From NCBI RefSeq assembly GCF_002573715.1, contig NZ_PDHM01000005.1:242284-306283 (forward strand): 64,000 nucleotides of DNA. Reading direction: 5' to 3'. The translations under genes and the position numbers were made by a program. This document shows positions 27,246 through 34,552 of the stretch, piece by piece (the first letter of the stretch is position 1; each line of letters starts with the position of its first letter). The notes beneath the pieces are model-generated. The model did not search any database. It saw only the letters and a list, made by a program, of their open reading frames with translations, and was not told the DNA's origin. The stretch is from Paenibacillus sp. EZ-K15. GTDB lineage: Bacteria > Bacillota > Bacilli > Paenibacillales > Paenibacillaceae.

Positions 27246-27290
27246 CGACCAGGAGGATAGATTGAATCTTCAGCTCCTTGGTTTCAACAA
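27246..27290 (+). terminator. Weak terminator after the GNAT-RidA gene
   Basis: ACCAGGAG and CTCCTTGGT form an imperfect stem with a short T-containing tail. Marginal. Confidence 0.35.
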
Positions 27291-27371
27291 AATTAGCTGC
27301 TGATCAAGCAAAGAAGCGATGGTTTTTATAGTCAACCAAGCGATAACAAGCGTCAAAATCTTTGTTCATTG

Positions 27372-27433
27372 TTGACAGACATATATTGGGTATGTATATT
27401 GTAATTACCGACTATTTAGTCGGTAATTACAAT
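27372..27433 (+). promoter_or_regulatory. Promoter with perfect palindromic TetR-type operator
   Basis: TTGACA at 27372-27377, 17-base spacer, TATATT at 27395-27400. A perfect inverted repeat with 17-base arms (27398-27414 and 27417-27433, two-base centre) overlaps the -10 end and the transcription start. Its core, TTACCGACTA..TAGTCGGTAA, is of the kind bound by TetR regulators. A TetR gene is the second gene of the operon, so autoregulation is the natural reading. Confidence 0.85.
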
Positions 27434-27451
27434 GAGAGATGGGTGCATGAC

Positions 27452-28393
27452 ATGGAAAAAAAATATGGCCTTCAACCGCCGATACCATTCAGCTTCAAAT
27501 CTGTAGCAGGGTTCATCGTCATTTTTATAATTTGGCAAGGCGGCACTTTATTATGGTTAAATCTTGTTAATGCTTTGATTCCCGCTACTCGCTCAGGGTT
27601 ACCAAGTTTAATCACACTCTATTTGTCTTTTTTATTCCTTATTCTCGGCATCTTCCTTGTCACCAAATATTTCTTCAAAATTCGTTTTAGAACATTTTTG
27701 TTTGAAGGTAAAAGGCCCGATTTCCGAAAGTTTGCGATTTATTTCTTGTGGTATTTTATGGCGCTTATTTTGTATTTGCTTGTCGATATCGTCGTGCATC
27801 CTCAAGCTTTTACGCTTCATTTTGACCCGCTTCCATGGTTAGGTGTACTCATTGTTACCGCTCCTTTGATTTTGGTTCAAAGTGCTGCTGAAGAGATTTT
27901 GTTCCGAGGTTATATGTACCGTATGTTTAGATCATTAAGAGGCGGTGTATTCTGGTCCATTTTCATCACTTCCCTAATTTTTGCCCTGATCCATGGTGTT
28001 AACCCCGAAATGCTAAACTACGGGATTTTTGGACCGTTGTATTACCTGCTGGGGGCATTCTTTCTGGGAATCGTTGCCTACCACACCAATGGTCTGGCTG
28101 CTCCCATCGGGATCCATTTTGCCACGAACATTTTTAATACATCCATTTGGGGATATGGATCATCGACGCTGGAAAACATGGGGCTGCAAAATATTGTATA
28201 CCGCCACACGCTAGATATGCCGTTTGCATTTTCTATGGTTTTTGCTATTGTTATCTCATATGGTGCTTTTCAATTTTTCAAGCATAAAAGGAACCGTTCT
28301 AAGGTTCCGGGAGGAGCTTATGACCAGAAGGCGATTGCCAGCAGAAGAAGCAAAAACGATTATATTGAACCATGCCAAGTTATTATTTATTGA
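27452..28393 (+). CDS. CPBP family intramembrane protease
   Basis: 313 residues with about eight membrane helices. Abi/CPBP motifs are present: SAAEEILFRGYMYRMF (motif 1, paired Glu and Arg, about residues 145-160), FITSLIFALIHGVNP (motif 2, His) and APIGIHFATNIFN (motif 3, His and Asn). These residues form the active site of Rce1-like glutamic proteases. The start is set at ATG 27452; GTG 27443 is an alternative. It overlaps the following TetR gene by 74 bases. Substrate unknown. The tight promoter control suggests a stress or drug response. Confidence 0.8.
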   Translation: MEKKYGLQPPIPFSFKSVAGFIVIFIIWQGGTLLWLNLVNALIPATRSGLPSLITLYLSFLFLILGIFLVTKYFFKIRFRTFLFEGKRPDFRKFAIYFLWYFMALILYLLVDIVVHPQAFTLHFDPLPWLGVLIVTAPLILVQSAAEEILFRGYMYRMFRSLRGGVFWSIFITSLIFALIHGVNPEMLNYGIFGPLYYLLGAFFLGIVAYHTNGLAAPIGIHFATNIFNTSIWGYGSSTLENMGLQNIVYRHTLDMPFAFSMVFAIVISYGAFQFFKHKRNRSKVPGGAYDQKAIASRRSKNDYIEPCQVIIY

Positions 28394-28928
28394 AAAAGGT
28401 TATGATCGAGCTACAATGGACGATTTATGTGTATCGACACAGATGAGTAAAGGCAATTTGTATCATCATTTTAAAAATAAAGAGGTACTCTTTCTCCAAT
28501 TGCTTACCCAGCATGCCGAAGACATGTCACAAAAGTGGCTTCGTTCGGCCGAGCAATCCACGTCTCCCAGCGAACAGTTGCTTGAAATGGCTGATTTATT
28601 CGGACGAGATTGTGAAAGTCCCTTAATCCAAGCACTCGAAGAGTATGCTAAAACTCTTTCAAGCGAATCCGAAGCATTGGCTACATTGAGAGAGATCACA
28701 GACGTAGCCTATCGTGCGATTAGACAAGTGCTGCAAAAAGGGATCGAGCAAGGCGTTTTTATTAATGAAGATATCGAAACGTTGAGTTTTGGTGTGATGT
28801 CCGCATTAGCTGGAGCAACGCAGCTCTGCCTAACGATGCCAAAATTAAGCGGGGACGAATATGCAGCCCTGCATGTCAATGCGATCAAGCTCCTTTTAAA
28901 GGGAATATCGATGGATGATCCCAACTGA
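28320..28928 (+). CDS. TetR/AcrR family regulator
   Basis: 202 residues. The N-terminal helix-turn-helix reads ILNHAKLLFIEKGYDRATMDDLCVSTQMSKGNLYHHFKNKEVLFLQLL, a textbook TetR domain. The C-terminal ligand domain is helical. GGGAGGAG precedes ATG 28320, which lies inside the end of the protease gene (74-base overlap), so the two are translationally coupled. It very likely binds the perfect palindrome at 27398-27433 and represses its own operon. The ligand is unknown. Confidence 0.9.
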   Translation: MTRRRLPAEEAKTIILNHAKLLFIEKGYDRATMDDLCVSTQMSKGNLYHHFKNKEVLFLQLLTQHAEDMSQKWLRSAEQSTSPSEQLLEMADLFGRDCESPLIQALEEYAKTLSSESEALATLREITDVAYRAIRQVLQKGIEQGVFINEDIETLSFGVMSALAGATQLCLTMPKLSGDEYAALHVNAIKLLLKGISMDDPN

Positions 28929-29006
28929 AAAAAGAGAACACACTTGCTGAAAAACACTCATTGCTCGGACAATCGATGATCGATAGGTGTGCATCGTAGG
29001 CTTTCT

Positions 29007-29175
29007 TCACCCAAGCGATCCACTATGCACTTCCCTCATCGATCCGGGTACAGCTTTTTTAGCAGCCTTCGGCTCTGCCTGGCGAATTTCATCCGGAGTG
29101 GCGTCTTCAATGACGTGGTCGTTTCTAAACCGCTCCTTTTTCTCCTGAAGAAACTTCGTGAGATTCCAAAAAAAG
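29007..29175 (-). pseudogene. Possible decayed gene end on the minus strand
   Basis: On the minus strand an open frame without a proper start reads LTKFLQEKKERFRNDHVIEDATPDEIRQAEPKAAKKAVPG and stops at 29007-29009. Its charged, protein-like composition is better than that of the overlapping plus-strand frame. No start or ribosome binding site is visible, so it looks like the remnant of a lost gene. The rest of the gap 28929-29251 shows nothing else. Confidence 0.3.
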
Positions 29176-29251
29176 CCATGTTTTATGCTTGACGTAATGA
29201 AACATAATAGTTATTATAGATCTGCAAAGTCCTTAATTGAGGTGATGTTGA

Positions 29252-29653
29252 ATGAAGTACTCCAAGGCTACCGATTATGCCCTCCATACGATGCTCTTTC
29301 TTACTGCGGCGACGCCCCAAAAACCAATAGGTGTACAGCAGTTGGCGGAGCGACAAAGTGTGTCTCCAACCTATTTGTCCAAAATACTGACCAAGTTGGT
29401 GAAGGCGGGCATGATTGAATCGATAACGGGGGTGAATGGCGGCTATCGACTCAAACGAAATTGGGAAAATATTTCGTTCCTAGATATTATTCATGCGATT
29501 GAAGGCTCGGCCTCCTTGTTCGATTGTAGTTTCGATCACGGACCAGGATGCCCGATTCAAAAGGTGGTGTTATCGGCAGAAGAGAAAATGGAAGAACAGT
29601 TGAGAAATCAGAAAATGTCGGATCTTGTACGGGAACATAATATAGTCATATGA
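29252..29653 (+). CDS. Rrf2 family transcriptional regulator
   Basis: 133 residues. Rrf2 winged helix: MKYSKATDYALHTMLFL, then VQQLAERQSVSPTYLSKILTKLVKAGMIESITGVNGGYRLKR. The cluster region has Cys in LFDCSFDHGPGCPIQ, two cysteines about eight residues apart, where IscR/NsrR have three. An Fe-S cofactor is therefore possible but not assured. The start follows GAGGTG. The 3' half of this gene and its downstream flank recur in decayed form at 31057-31235, before an MFS gene. Confidence 0.85.
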   Translation: MKYSKATDYALHTMLFLTAATPQKPIGVQQLAERQSVSPTYLSKILTKLVKAGMIESITGVNGGYRLKRNWENISFLDIIHAIEGSASLFDCSFDHGPGCPIQKVVLSAEEKMEEQLRNQKMSDLVREHNIVI

Positions 29654-29743
29654 CACTTCTTTTTTTAAGTCAATTAGTGACAACAAGTGTCTTTAAAATC
29701 TACAATATCGATTTATAACTAACCGGGGTGGCTGCAGTCCTAC

Positions 29744-29863
29744 ATGAGCCGCGATTTGGATCAAGAAGCGGCCGTGCCGCCGGATGTGTCTGCCGATCGC
29801 ATCATGAAACTTGTGATGGACCAAAAGGCGTACCTTGGCGAACAGCATGAAGGACAAGAGTGA
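29744..29863 (+). CDS. Possible 39-residue peptide or gene remnant
   Basis: ATG 29744 opens a 40-codon frame reading MSRDLDQEAAVPPDVSADRIMKLVMDQKAYLGEQHEGQE. The composition is good protein, and the frame stays open for a few codons upstream (PGWLQSY) without a start, suggesting the 3' end of a longer gene whose 5' part is lost. Codon usage is more GC-rich than the flanks. No convincing ribosome binding site. Not recognised. Confidence 0.35.
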   Translation: MSRDLDQEAAVPPDVSADRIMKLVMDQKAYLGEQHEGQE

Positions 29864-29891
29864 CCCTGGCAAACGGGAAGGAGAGGAGACT

Positions 29892-30518
29892 ATGAATATG
29901 AAAGCAATTGCGCTTGGACAATACGAGGGAGCGAAATATCATCCTTTTACGCATATTGATCACGAATTACAAACCATATTTGAACATATGGACGTTGAAT
30001 GTACGGATGATTACGCCGTGCTTCAGGAGGATAAGCTGGAGGGCTATGATCTGTTCATATCGTACGCGGATTTTTCGGATATGGAGATACTCCAAGATCA
30101 GGTACAAGCGCTCATATCCTATGTGAGAAACGGCGGAGGGCTGCTAGTTATCCACAACGGAATCTCGCTGCAGCAAAGCAAAGAGCTGGAAAAGCTAATC
30201 GGCGGCAGGGTTACGGGACATCCGGAATATACGTCACTGCCAATTCGATATAATCAAGGGAGTCACCCTATTGTGGAGAACTTAAGCGATTTTACGATAG
30301 ATGAAGAACCGTTTCGGTTCGAGCTGAGTCCGCATGAATCGGTGGTTATACTTGCCGAATATGTGCATGATGGCCAGCGGTGGCCTGCTGCGTGGGCACA
30401 TACATATGGCTCTGGTCGCGTGGTATATCTGATGCCGGGGCATCATCTTCCATCTTTCCAGGTAGAATCCGTGCGTAAGCTGATTCGGAATAGCGGAATG
30501 TGGGCTGCCCGGGGGTGA
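29892..30518 (+). CDS. ThuA-like domain protein
   Basis: 208 residues from ATG 29892 with AAGGAGAGG upstream. A glutamine-amidotransferase-like (class I GATase/ThuA) fold is indicated by YDLFISYADFSDMEILQDQVQALISYVRNGGGLLVIHNG, then SHPIVENLSDFTIDEEPF and the C-terminal PAAWAHTYGSGRVVYLMPGHH. These are ThuA signatures. The family takes part in trehalose or other sugar use, but members here have no proven activity. It is 51 bases upstream of the DinB gene and may be co-transcribed with it. Confidence 0.8.
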   Translation: MNMKAIALGQYEGAKYHPFTHIDHELQTIFEHMDVECTDDYAVLQEDKLEGYDLFISYADFSDMEILQDQVQALISYVRNGGGLLVIHNGISLQQSKELEKLIGGRVTGHPEYTSLPIRYNQGSHPIVENLSDFTIDEEPFRFELSPHESVVILAEYVHDGQRWPAAWAHTYGSGRVVYLMPGHHLPSFQVESVRKLIRNSGMWAARG

Positions 30519-30569
30519 AATCCACAATTTAACCCATACGTGTCTTATTATCAAAAGGGGAGCGAGAAG

Positions 30570-31040
30570 ATGGATGTATTCGAAAGCCAGTATGAATTGA
30601 TCCGACGCACAAGGGAATCATTATTTTGTTATTGCGAAACGTTGTCCCCCACAGATTATGTTAAAGAAGTTGAAACCTTAGGCGGAGTTTCTATTCGCAG
30701 TCTGCATGCTCATGTAGCCGATTGTTATAGGGTATGGTTGGGGAGCCGTGCCCTTGGTCAATCACTTCCCAAAATAAAACCAGAATCCGTTGACAATGTA
30801 CAGGAAATGCGTGAAGTTTTTAAGAAAACGGATGCCCTGGTTCATGAATTTCTGAATGAATTTAAAAACAAATGGGATCCTACCATTCCAGCATCCTGGC
30901 AGAGTGACAGCGTAGAGTTAACCGAATTATGGCTTTTTACGCACACCATCACCCACGAATTTCATCATAGAGGACAAATTGTAAAAATAGGCAGGCAACT
31001 CGGGTATATCCCGCCGAAAATGAACCTCGCTAAACCTTAG
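30570..31040 (+). CDS. DinB family protein
   Basis: 156 residues, four-helix bundle of the DinB/YfiT type. The metal-binding histidines are visible in SLHAHVADCYRVWLG (His near residue 47) and in THTITHEFHHRGQIVKIG (HxxxH pair near 130-134), the typical 3-His site. The ATG follows an AGGGGAG site. The family includes thiol-dependent transferases and proteins of unknown role. A second, divergent DinB protein is encoded at 53492-54010. Confidence 0.8.
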   Translation: MDVFESQYELIRRTRESLFCYCETLSPTDYVKEVETLGGVSIRSLHAHVADCYRVWLGSRALGQSLPKIKPESVDNVQEMREVFKKTDALVHEFLNEFKNKWDPTIPASWQSDSVELTELWLFTHTITHEFHHRGQIVKIGRQLGYIPPKMNLAKP

Positions 31041-31056
31041 TGATTTCATGGAGATA

Positions 31057-31235
31057 CTTTCGACAAACGAAATCAGGAAAATATTACCTTAATGGGGCAT
31101 TATTCATGTAATTAAAGGCTCGGTCTCCTTGTTCGATTGCAGTTTCGATTATGGACCAGGATGCTCGATTCAAAAGGTAGTGTTCTTTTTTTAAACCAAT
31201 TAAAGACAACTGATGCCTTTAAAGTCTGTAATATT
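31057..31235 (+). pseudogene. Decayed duplicate of the rrf2 3' end plus its downstream flank
   Basis: Bases 31057-31184 align with 29441-29571 inside the rrf2 gene at high identity, for example GGCTCGG(C/T)CTCCTTGTTCGATTG and ACCAGGATGC(C/T)CGATTCAAAAGGT. After 31184 the similarity jumps to the bases following the rrf2 stop (TTCTTTTTTTAA, CAATTA, GACAAC, CTTTAAA, AATAT), so about 85 bases were lost at the junction. No usable frame remains. The retained flank includes promoter-like sequence just before the MFS gene. Confidence 0.8.
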
Positions 31236-31260
31236 GAATTATTACTGGGAGAGTGGAGAT

Positions 31261-32715
31261 ATGCAAGCAGTGACGCCAGAAGCACAGCATAATGCGGTGC
31301 AAAAATATAATGTTATTCCAATCATGATTTCCTTACTATTAAGCGGATTTATTGGGATGTTTAACGAGACAGCTTTAAATGTAGTGCTCAGCGATTTAAT
31401 CAACCAGTTTCATATCACCGCCGCAACGGCACAATGGCTGACGACAGGTTACTTATTGACCCTCGGCATATTGGTTCCGGTATCCGGGTTGTTTCTCCAA
31501 TGGTTTTCAACCAGACAATTGTTCACGGCTTCGCTTCTATTGGCTTTACTCGGCACAGCGGTGGCGACCGTTTCCCCGGGATTTGAGTTGCTCATGATTG
31601 CACGGGTTATTCAAGCTGCGGGCGTAGCGCTTATCCTGCCGCTGATGTTTCACACAGTGCTGGTCATTGTTCCACCTGAGAGGAGGGGGACGACCTACGG
31701 GCTGATCGGACTTGTCCTTGTGGTTGCTCCTGCTGTCGGACCTACCCTTTCCGGTTTGTTGATCGAGCAGCTTAGCTGGAACTGGATTTTCGGATTGACT
31801 CTTCCCGTTTTGGCGTTTTCTCTTCTGTTTGGAATGCGATATATGCAAAATATAACGACGATTACCAAGCCGAAAATAGATATCTACTCGCTTATCTTAT
31901 CCACGCTTGGCTTCGGCGGAATTGTATTTGCTTTTAGCAGTGCAGGGGAAGGGGAAGGAGGACTTGGAACGCCCAAGGTCGTGATCCCGATGATTGTCGG
32001 CATATTGTCGATTTTGATATTTGCGGTACGGCAATTGCGAATGAAGCAGCCGATGATGGATTTGAGGGCATTCAAACAGCCTATGTTTACGGTTGGCACT
32101 GTTATGCTTATGATTGCCGTAATGGTGATGATGGCAGCCATGATTATGTTGCCCTTGTACTTGATCAGAGGCCTCGGACTTAATGCTTTTTCGGCCGGAC
32201 TTGTTTTGTTGACCGGGGGGGTTGTGAACGCGATCACGCAACCGATTATGGGCAGAATATTCGATAAATTTGGGCCGAGATGGGTTGTTCCCGCTGGCAT
32301 GGCCTTGATATCCGTCGTTCTCTGGTTTCTCTCAGGAATTACGACAACGACGACAATAACCCAAATCATTGTGCTTCACACCTTTTTGATGATCGGGATC
32401 TCCATGGTCTGGATGCCTTCGCAGGCGAATGGACTGAACCAATTGCCACCTTCACTTTACCCGCACGGTAGCGCCATTATGAATACGGTCCAGCAGGTGG
32501 CGGGTGCGATCGGCATAGCGGTTGCGGTAAGTATCATGTCTATGGGCATGAGCAGCTTTCTGAAGCAAACGGCAGACCAGGCGGACCCCGCTAACGCCGC
32601 GCTTGCTTTGACAGAAGGTATACAACATGTTTTTGATATTGCTATTGTTGTTGCGATTGTAGGTTTCGTCTTTTCTCTTTTCATGAAGCGTGTTCACATA
32701 GCGGAGCAGAAATAA
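31261..32715 (+). CDS. MFS drug exporter, DHA2 (EmrB/QacA) type
   Basis: 484 residues with about 14 membrane helices. Motifs are FNETALNVVLSDLINQFHITAATAQWLTTGYLLTLGILVPVSG near the N-terminus and GLIGLVLVVAPAVGPTLSGLLIEQLSWNWIFGLTLPV (exporter motif C). The closest described relatives are LmrB/YhcA-type multidrug pumps. ATG 31261 is chosen for the GGAGAGTGGAG site; an in-frame ATG at 31213 lies inside the decayed rrf2 flank. The pump may be driven by the promoter sequence duplicated with that flank. Confidence 0.85.
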   Translation: MQAVTPEAQHNAVQKYNVIPIMISLLLSGFIGMFNETALNVVLSDLINQFHITAATAQWLTTGYLLTLGILVPVSGLFLQWFSTRQLFTASLLLALLGTAVATVSPGFELLMIARVIQAAGVALILPLMFHTVLVIVPPERRGTTYGLIGLVLVVAPAVGPTLSGLLIEQLSWNWIFGLTLPVLAFSLLFGMRYMQNITTITKPKIDIYSLILSTLGFGGIVFAFSSAGEGEGGLGTPKVVIPMIVGILSILIFAVRQLRMKQPMMDLRAFKQPMFTVGTVMLMIAVMVMMAAMIMLPLYLIRGLGLNAFSAGLVLLTGGVVNAITQPIMGRIFDKFGPRWVVPAGMALISVVLWFLSGITTTTTITQIIVLHTFLMIGISMVWMPSQANGLNQLPPSLYPHGSAIMNTVQQVAGAIGIAVAVSIMSMGMSSFLKQTADQADPANAALALTEGIQHVFDIAIVVAIVGFVFSLFMKRVHIAEQK

Positions 32716-32804
32716 TCTTCAATGTTTGAAATTTGAAAATCAACCAGCGCGGCCAGCAGTTTCAGCGGCACGGAACCGATCAGGTACAGAAATGTCACCT
32801 TCAT
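32694..32804 (-). other. Short minus-strand open frame, possible gene remnant
   Basis: A 36-residue frame (MKVTFLYLIGSVPLKLLAALVDF...) with a hydrophobic helix overlaps the end of the MFS gene. It has no clear ribosome binding site. It may be the tail of a lost membrane protein gene; chance cannot be excluded. Confidence 0.2.
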
Positions 32805-32861
32805 AAATTCTATGATGACACACTGTTGTATTACATTTTTTTGCAGCCGATCATATGATAT

Positions 32862-32901
32862 AAAAAACCTCCGTGATCCCTATTAAGGGATCACGGAGGT
32901 T
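32862..32901 (-). terminator. Terminator of the nrd operon
   Basis: Perfect 15-bp stem (32866-32880 with 32887-32901) and a six-base loop, followed on the minus strand by a T run. It lies about 20 bases past the nrdB stop. Confidence 0.9.
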
Positions 32902-32920
32902 TGTGTATATGGAGAGGAGC

Positions 32921-33952
32921 TTATAGATCGTCAAAACCGTTGTCGTCGCCAACTTTGCCGTAGTTACGGGATTTGGCTTCGAAGAAGTCGGTCTTCGTCG
33001 CGTTAAGGGCTTCATCGGAGAAAGGCTTGATCCATGGCATGCAGTTAACGTCCACGCCTTCGTAAGCTTTATCCAGACCCATCATGGTGATGCGACGGTT
33101 CGCGATGTACTTGATGTAATCGCCCAATTCGTTCAGATCGATGCCGCGCACATTGCTGAGCGTGTAGTGGGCCCAGTTGGTTTCGAGCTCGACGGCACGG
33201 TCAATGGTACGGTACAGGTAGTCGATGTTCTCTTTGGAGTTCAGCTCAGGGAAATCCTTGAGCAGCTGCTTGAACACTTCGGCGAAGAAGTAGCAGTGCT
33301 GGTTCTCGTCACGCTGAATATAGGAGATCATCTGGCTGGTTGCCATCATCTTCTGATCACGAGCCAAGTTGTAGAAGAAAGCAAACGTGCTGTAGAAGAA
33401 GATGCCTTCCAGGATCAGGTCGGCCACCATCGCTTCGAAGAAGGATTGCGGCGACGGATTGTCACGGAAGTTCTGGTAAATGTTCGAGATGAACTGGTTG
33501 CGTTCCAGAAGTACCGGGTCATGCTTCCAGTATTCGAAGATTTCCTTCTGCTCTTGATCCGATACGATGGAGGAAAGCACGTAGGAATAGGATTGGTTGT
33601 GAACCACCTCTTGTTGACCGATGATGGCCGAGATGGCTTCGAGCGACGAATCGGTGAAGTAACGCTTCACGTCGCTGACAAACATCGTCTGCATGGAATC
33701 TAGAACAGCGAGCAGGGAGATGTTGATCTTGAAGGTGCGCTGCTCTTCAGGGTCCAGGCGCGGGAACTGCTGCGCATCCTTGGACATCGGAATCTCGTCC
33801 GCGATCCAGTGGTTCAGTAGCAGAACCTTGTACAGCTTATACATATGAGGCATCCGAATATCGTTCCAGTTCAGGATCCCGGAGCATTCACCTTCAATGA
33901 CGCGAGTGGAGCGGTTGGGTGCTTCGGTGTTAAATATCTTTTGCATTTGCAT
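32921..33952 (-). CDS. nrdB: Class I ribonucleotide reductase, beta subunit
   Basis: 343 residues. The ligands of the dinuclear metal site can all be placed: Asp in LLAVLDSMQT, Glu and His in QQEVVHNQSY, Glu in DLILEGIFF, and Glu and His in RDENQHCYF. The radical Tyr is the one ending EVVHNQSY, at the canonical spacing from Glu and His. It forms the active enzyme with NrdA, reducing ribonucleotides to deoxyribonucleotides. ATG 33952 follows AAGGAGAG. It lies 600 bases after nrdA on the same strand, an unusually long gap full of repeats. Confidence 0.95.
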   Translation of the reverse strand: MQMQKIFNTEAPNRSTRVIEGECSGILNWNDIRMPHMYKLYKVLLLNHWIADEIPMSKDAQQFPRLDPEEQRTFKINISLLAVLDSMQTMFVSDVKRYFTDSSLEAISAIIGQQEVVHNQSYSYVLSSIVSDQEQKEIFEYWKHDPVLLERNQFISNIYQNFRDNPSPQSFFEAMVADLILEGIFFYSTFAFFYNLARDQKMMATSQMISYIQRDENQHCYFFAEVFKQLLKDFPELNSKENIDYLYRTIDRAVELETNWAHYTLSNVRGIDLNELGDYIKYIANRRITMMGLDKAYEGVDVNCMPWIKPFSDEALNATKTDFFEAKSRNYGKVGDDNGFDDL

Positions 33953-34552
33953 GCCGATTTTCTCTCCTTGTATATCATAGTAGGGCGTGCAGAGGCGAAG
34001 CTGAGGGACAGGGACAACTCCCAGCATATTCACGGGACGGGTATCCATTCTCCAGCCGCTGTTGTCCGCCCTTTGCCTGAATGTATTTTTAAGGTTGCAA
34101 AGGGCTCCCAAAGGCGGACGTAAACTCTTCCGATTGGATACCCTTACCCTTGTAGTCTTTTATTAGATAGCATATTCACTCCTACTTAGCGGGAACACCC
34201 GCATGCAGCCGTTCGATGTGAACCAAACTTACAGCGATTCCCGAAGGGAAAGCGCTCCTAGCAGGATGTAACTCAACAAACGCACGAAGTAACTCACAGT
34301 CCCTGCGCCGCATGAGAAGCGACTCCCAAAGGGCGAGCGATCCCAGCAGGCAGCAACTCACCAATCGCAAGAAGTAACTAAATAGCCTCCGCACTAAATT
34401 CCAGCGTTCCCGAAGGGAGAAAGCGCTCCTAACCACTAAAGTAACGTAGAAGCGCCTCATTCAGAACCTAAGCACCTTGCGGGTGTCCAGAGGGCAGAGC
34501 CCTTGGGGCCCTCCCTTGGAAGGGAGGGTTTGGGTGGGTTCGAAATTAAAGG
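33953..34552. repeat. Repeat-filled spacer between nrdA and nrdB
   Basis: Three imperfect direct repeats about 85 bases apart (starting near 34232, 34315 and 34402) share TTCCCGAAGGGA-like hairpins with small TTCG or TTC loops, AGCGCTCC and GAAGTAACT. Nearer nrdB a long interrupted inverted repeat pairs GGGTATCCA (34039) with TGGATACCC (34135) and GTCCGCC (34064) with GGCGGAC (34113). Next to nrdA is a CCCTCCC/GGGAGGG hairpin. No convincing gene is present; the open frame 34182-34460 is repeat sequence. Confidence 0.7.

Noticed and set aside
34182..34460. 92-residue minus-strand frame between nrdA and nrdB
   Set aside because: It reads through the direct repeats and has no ribosome binding site; the repeat structure explains the sequence.
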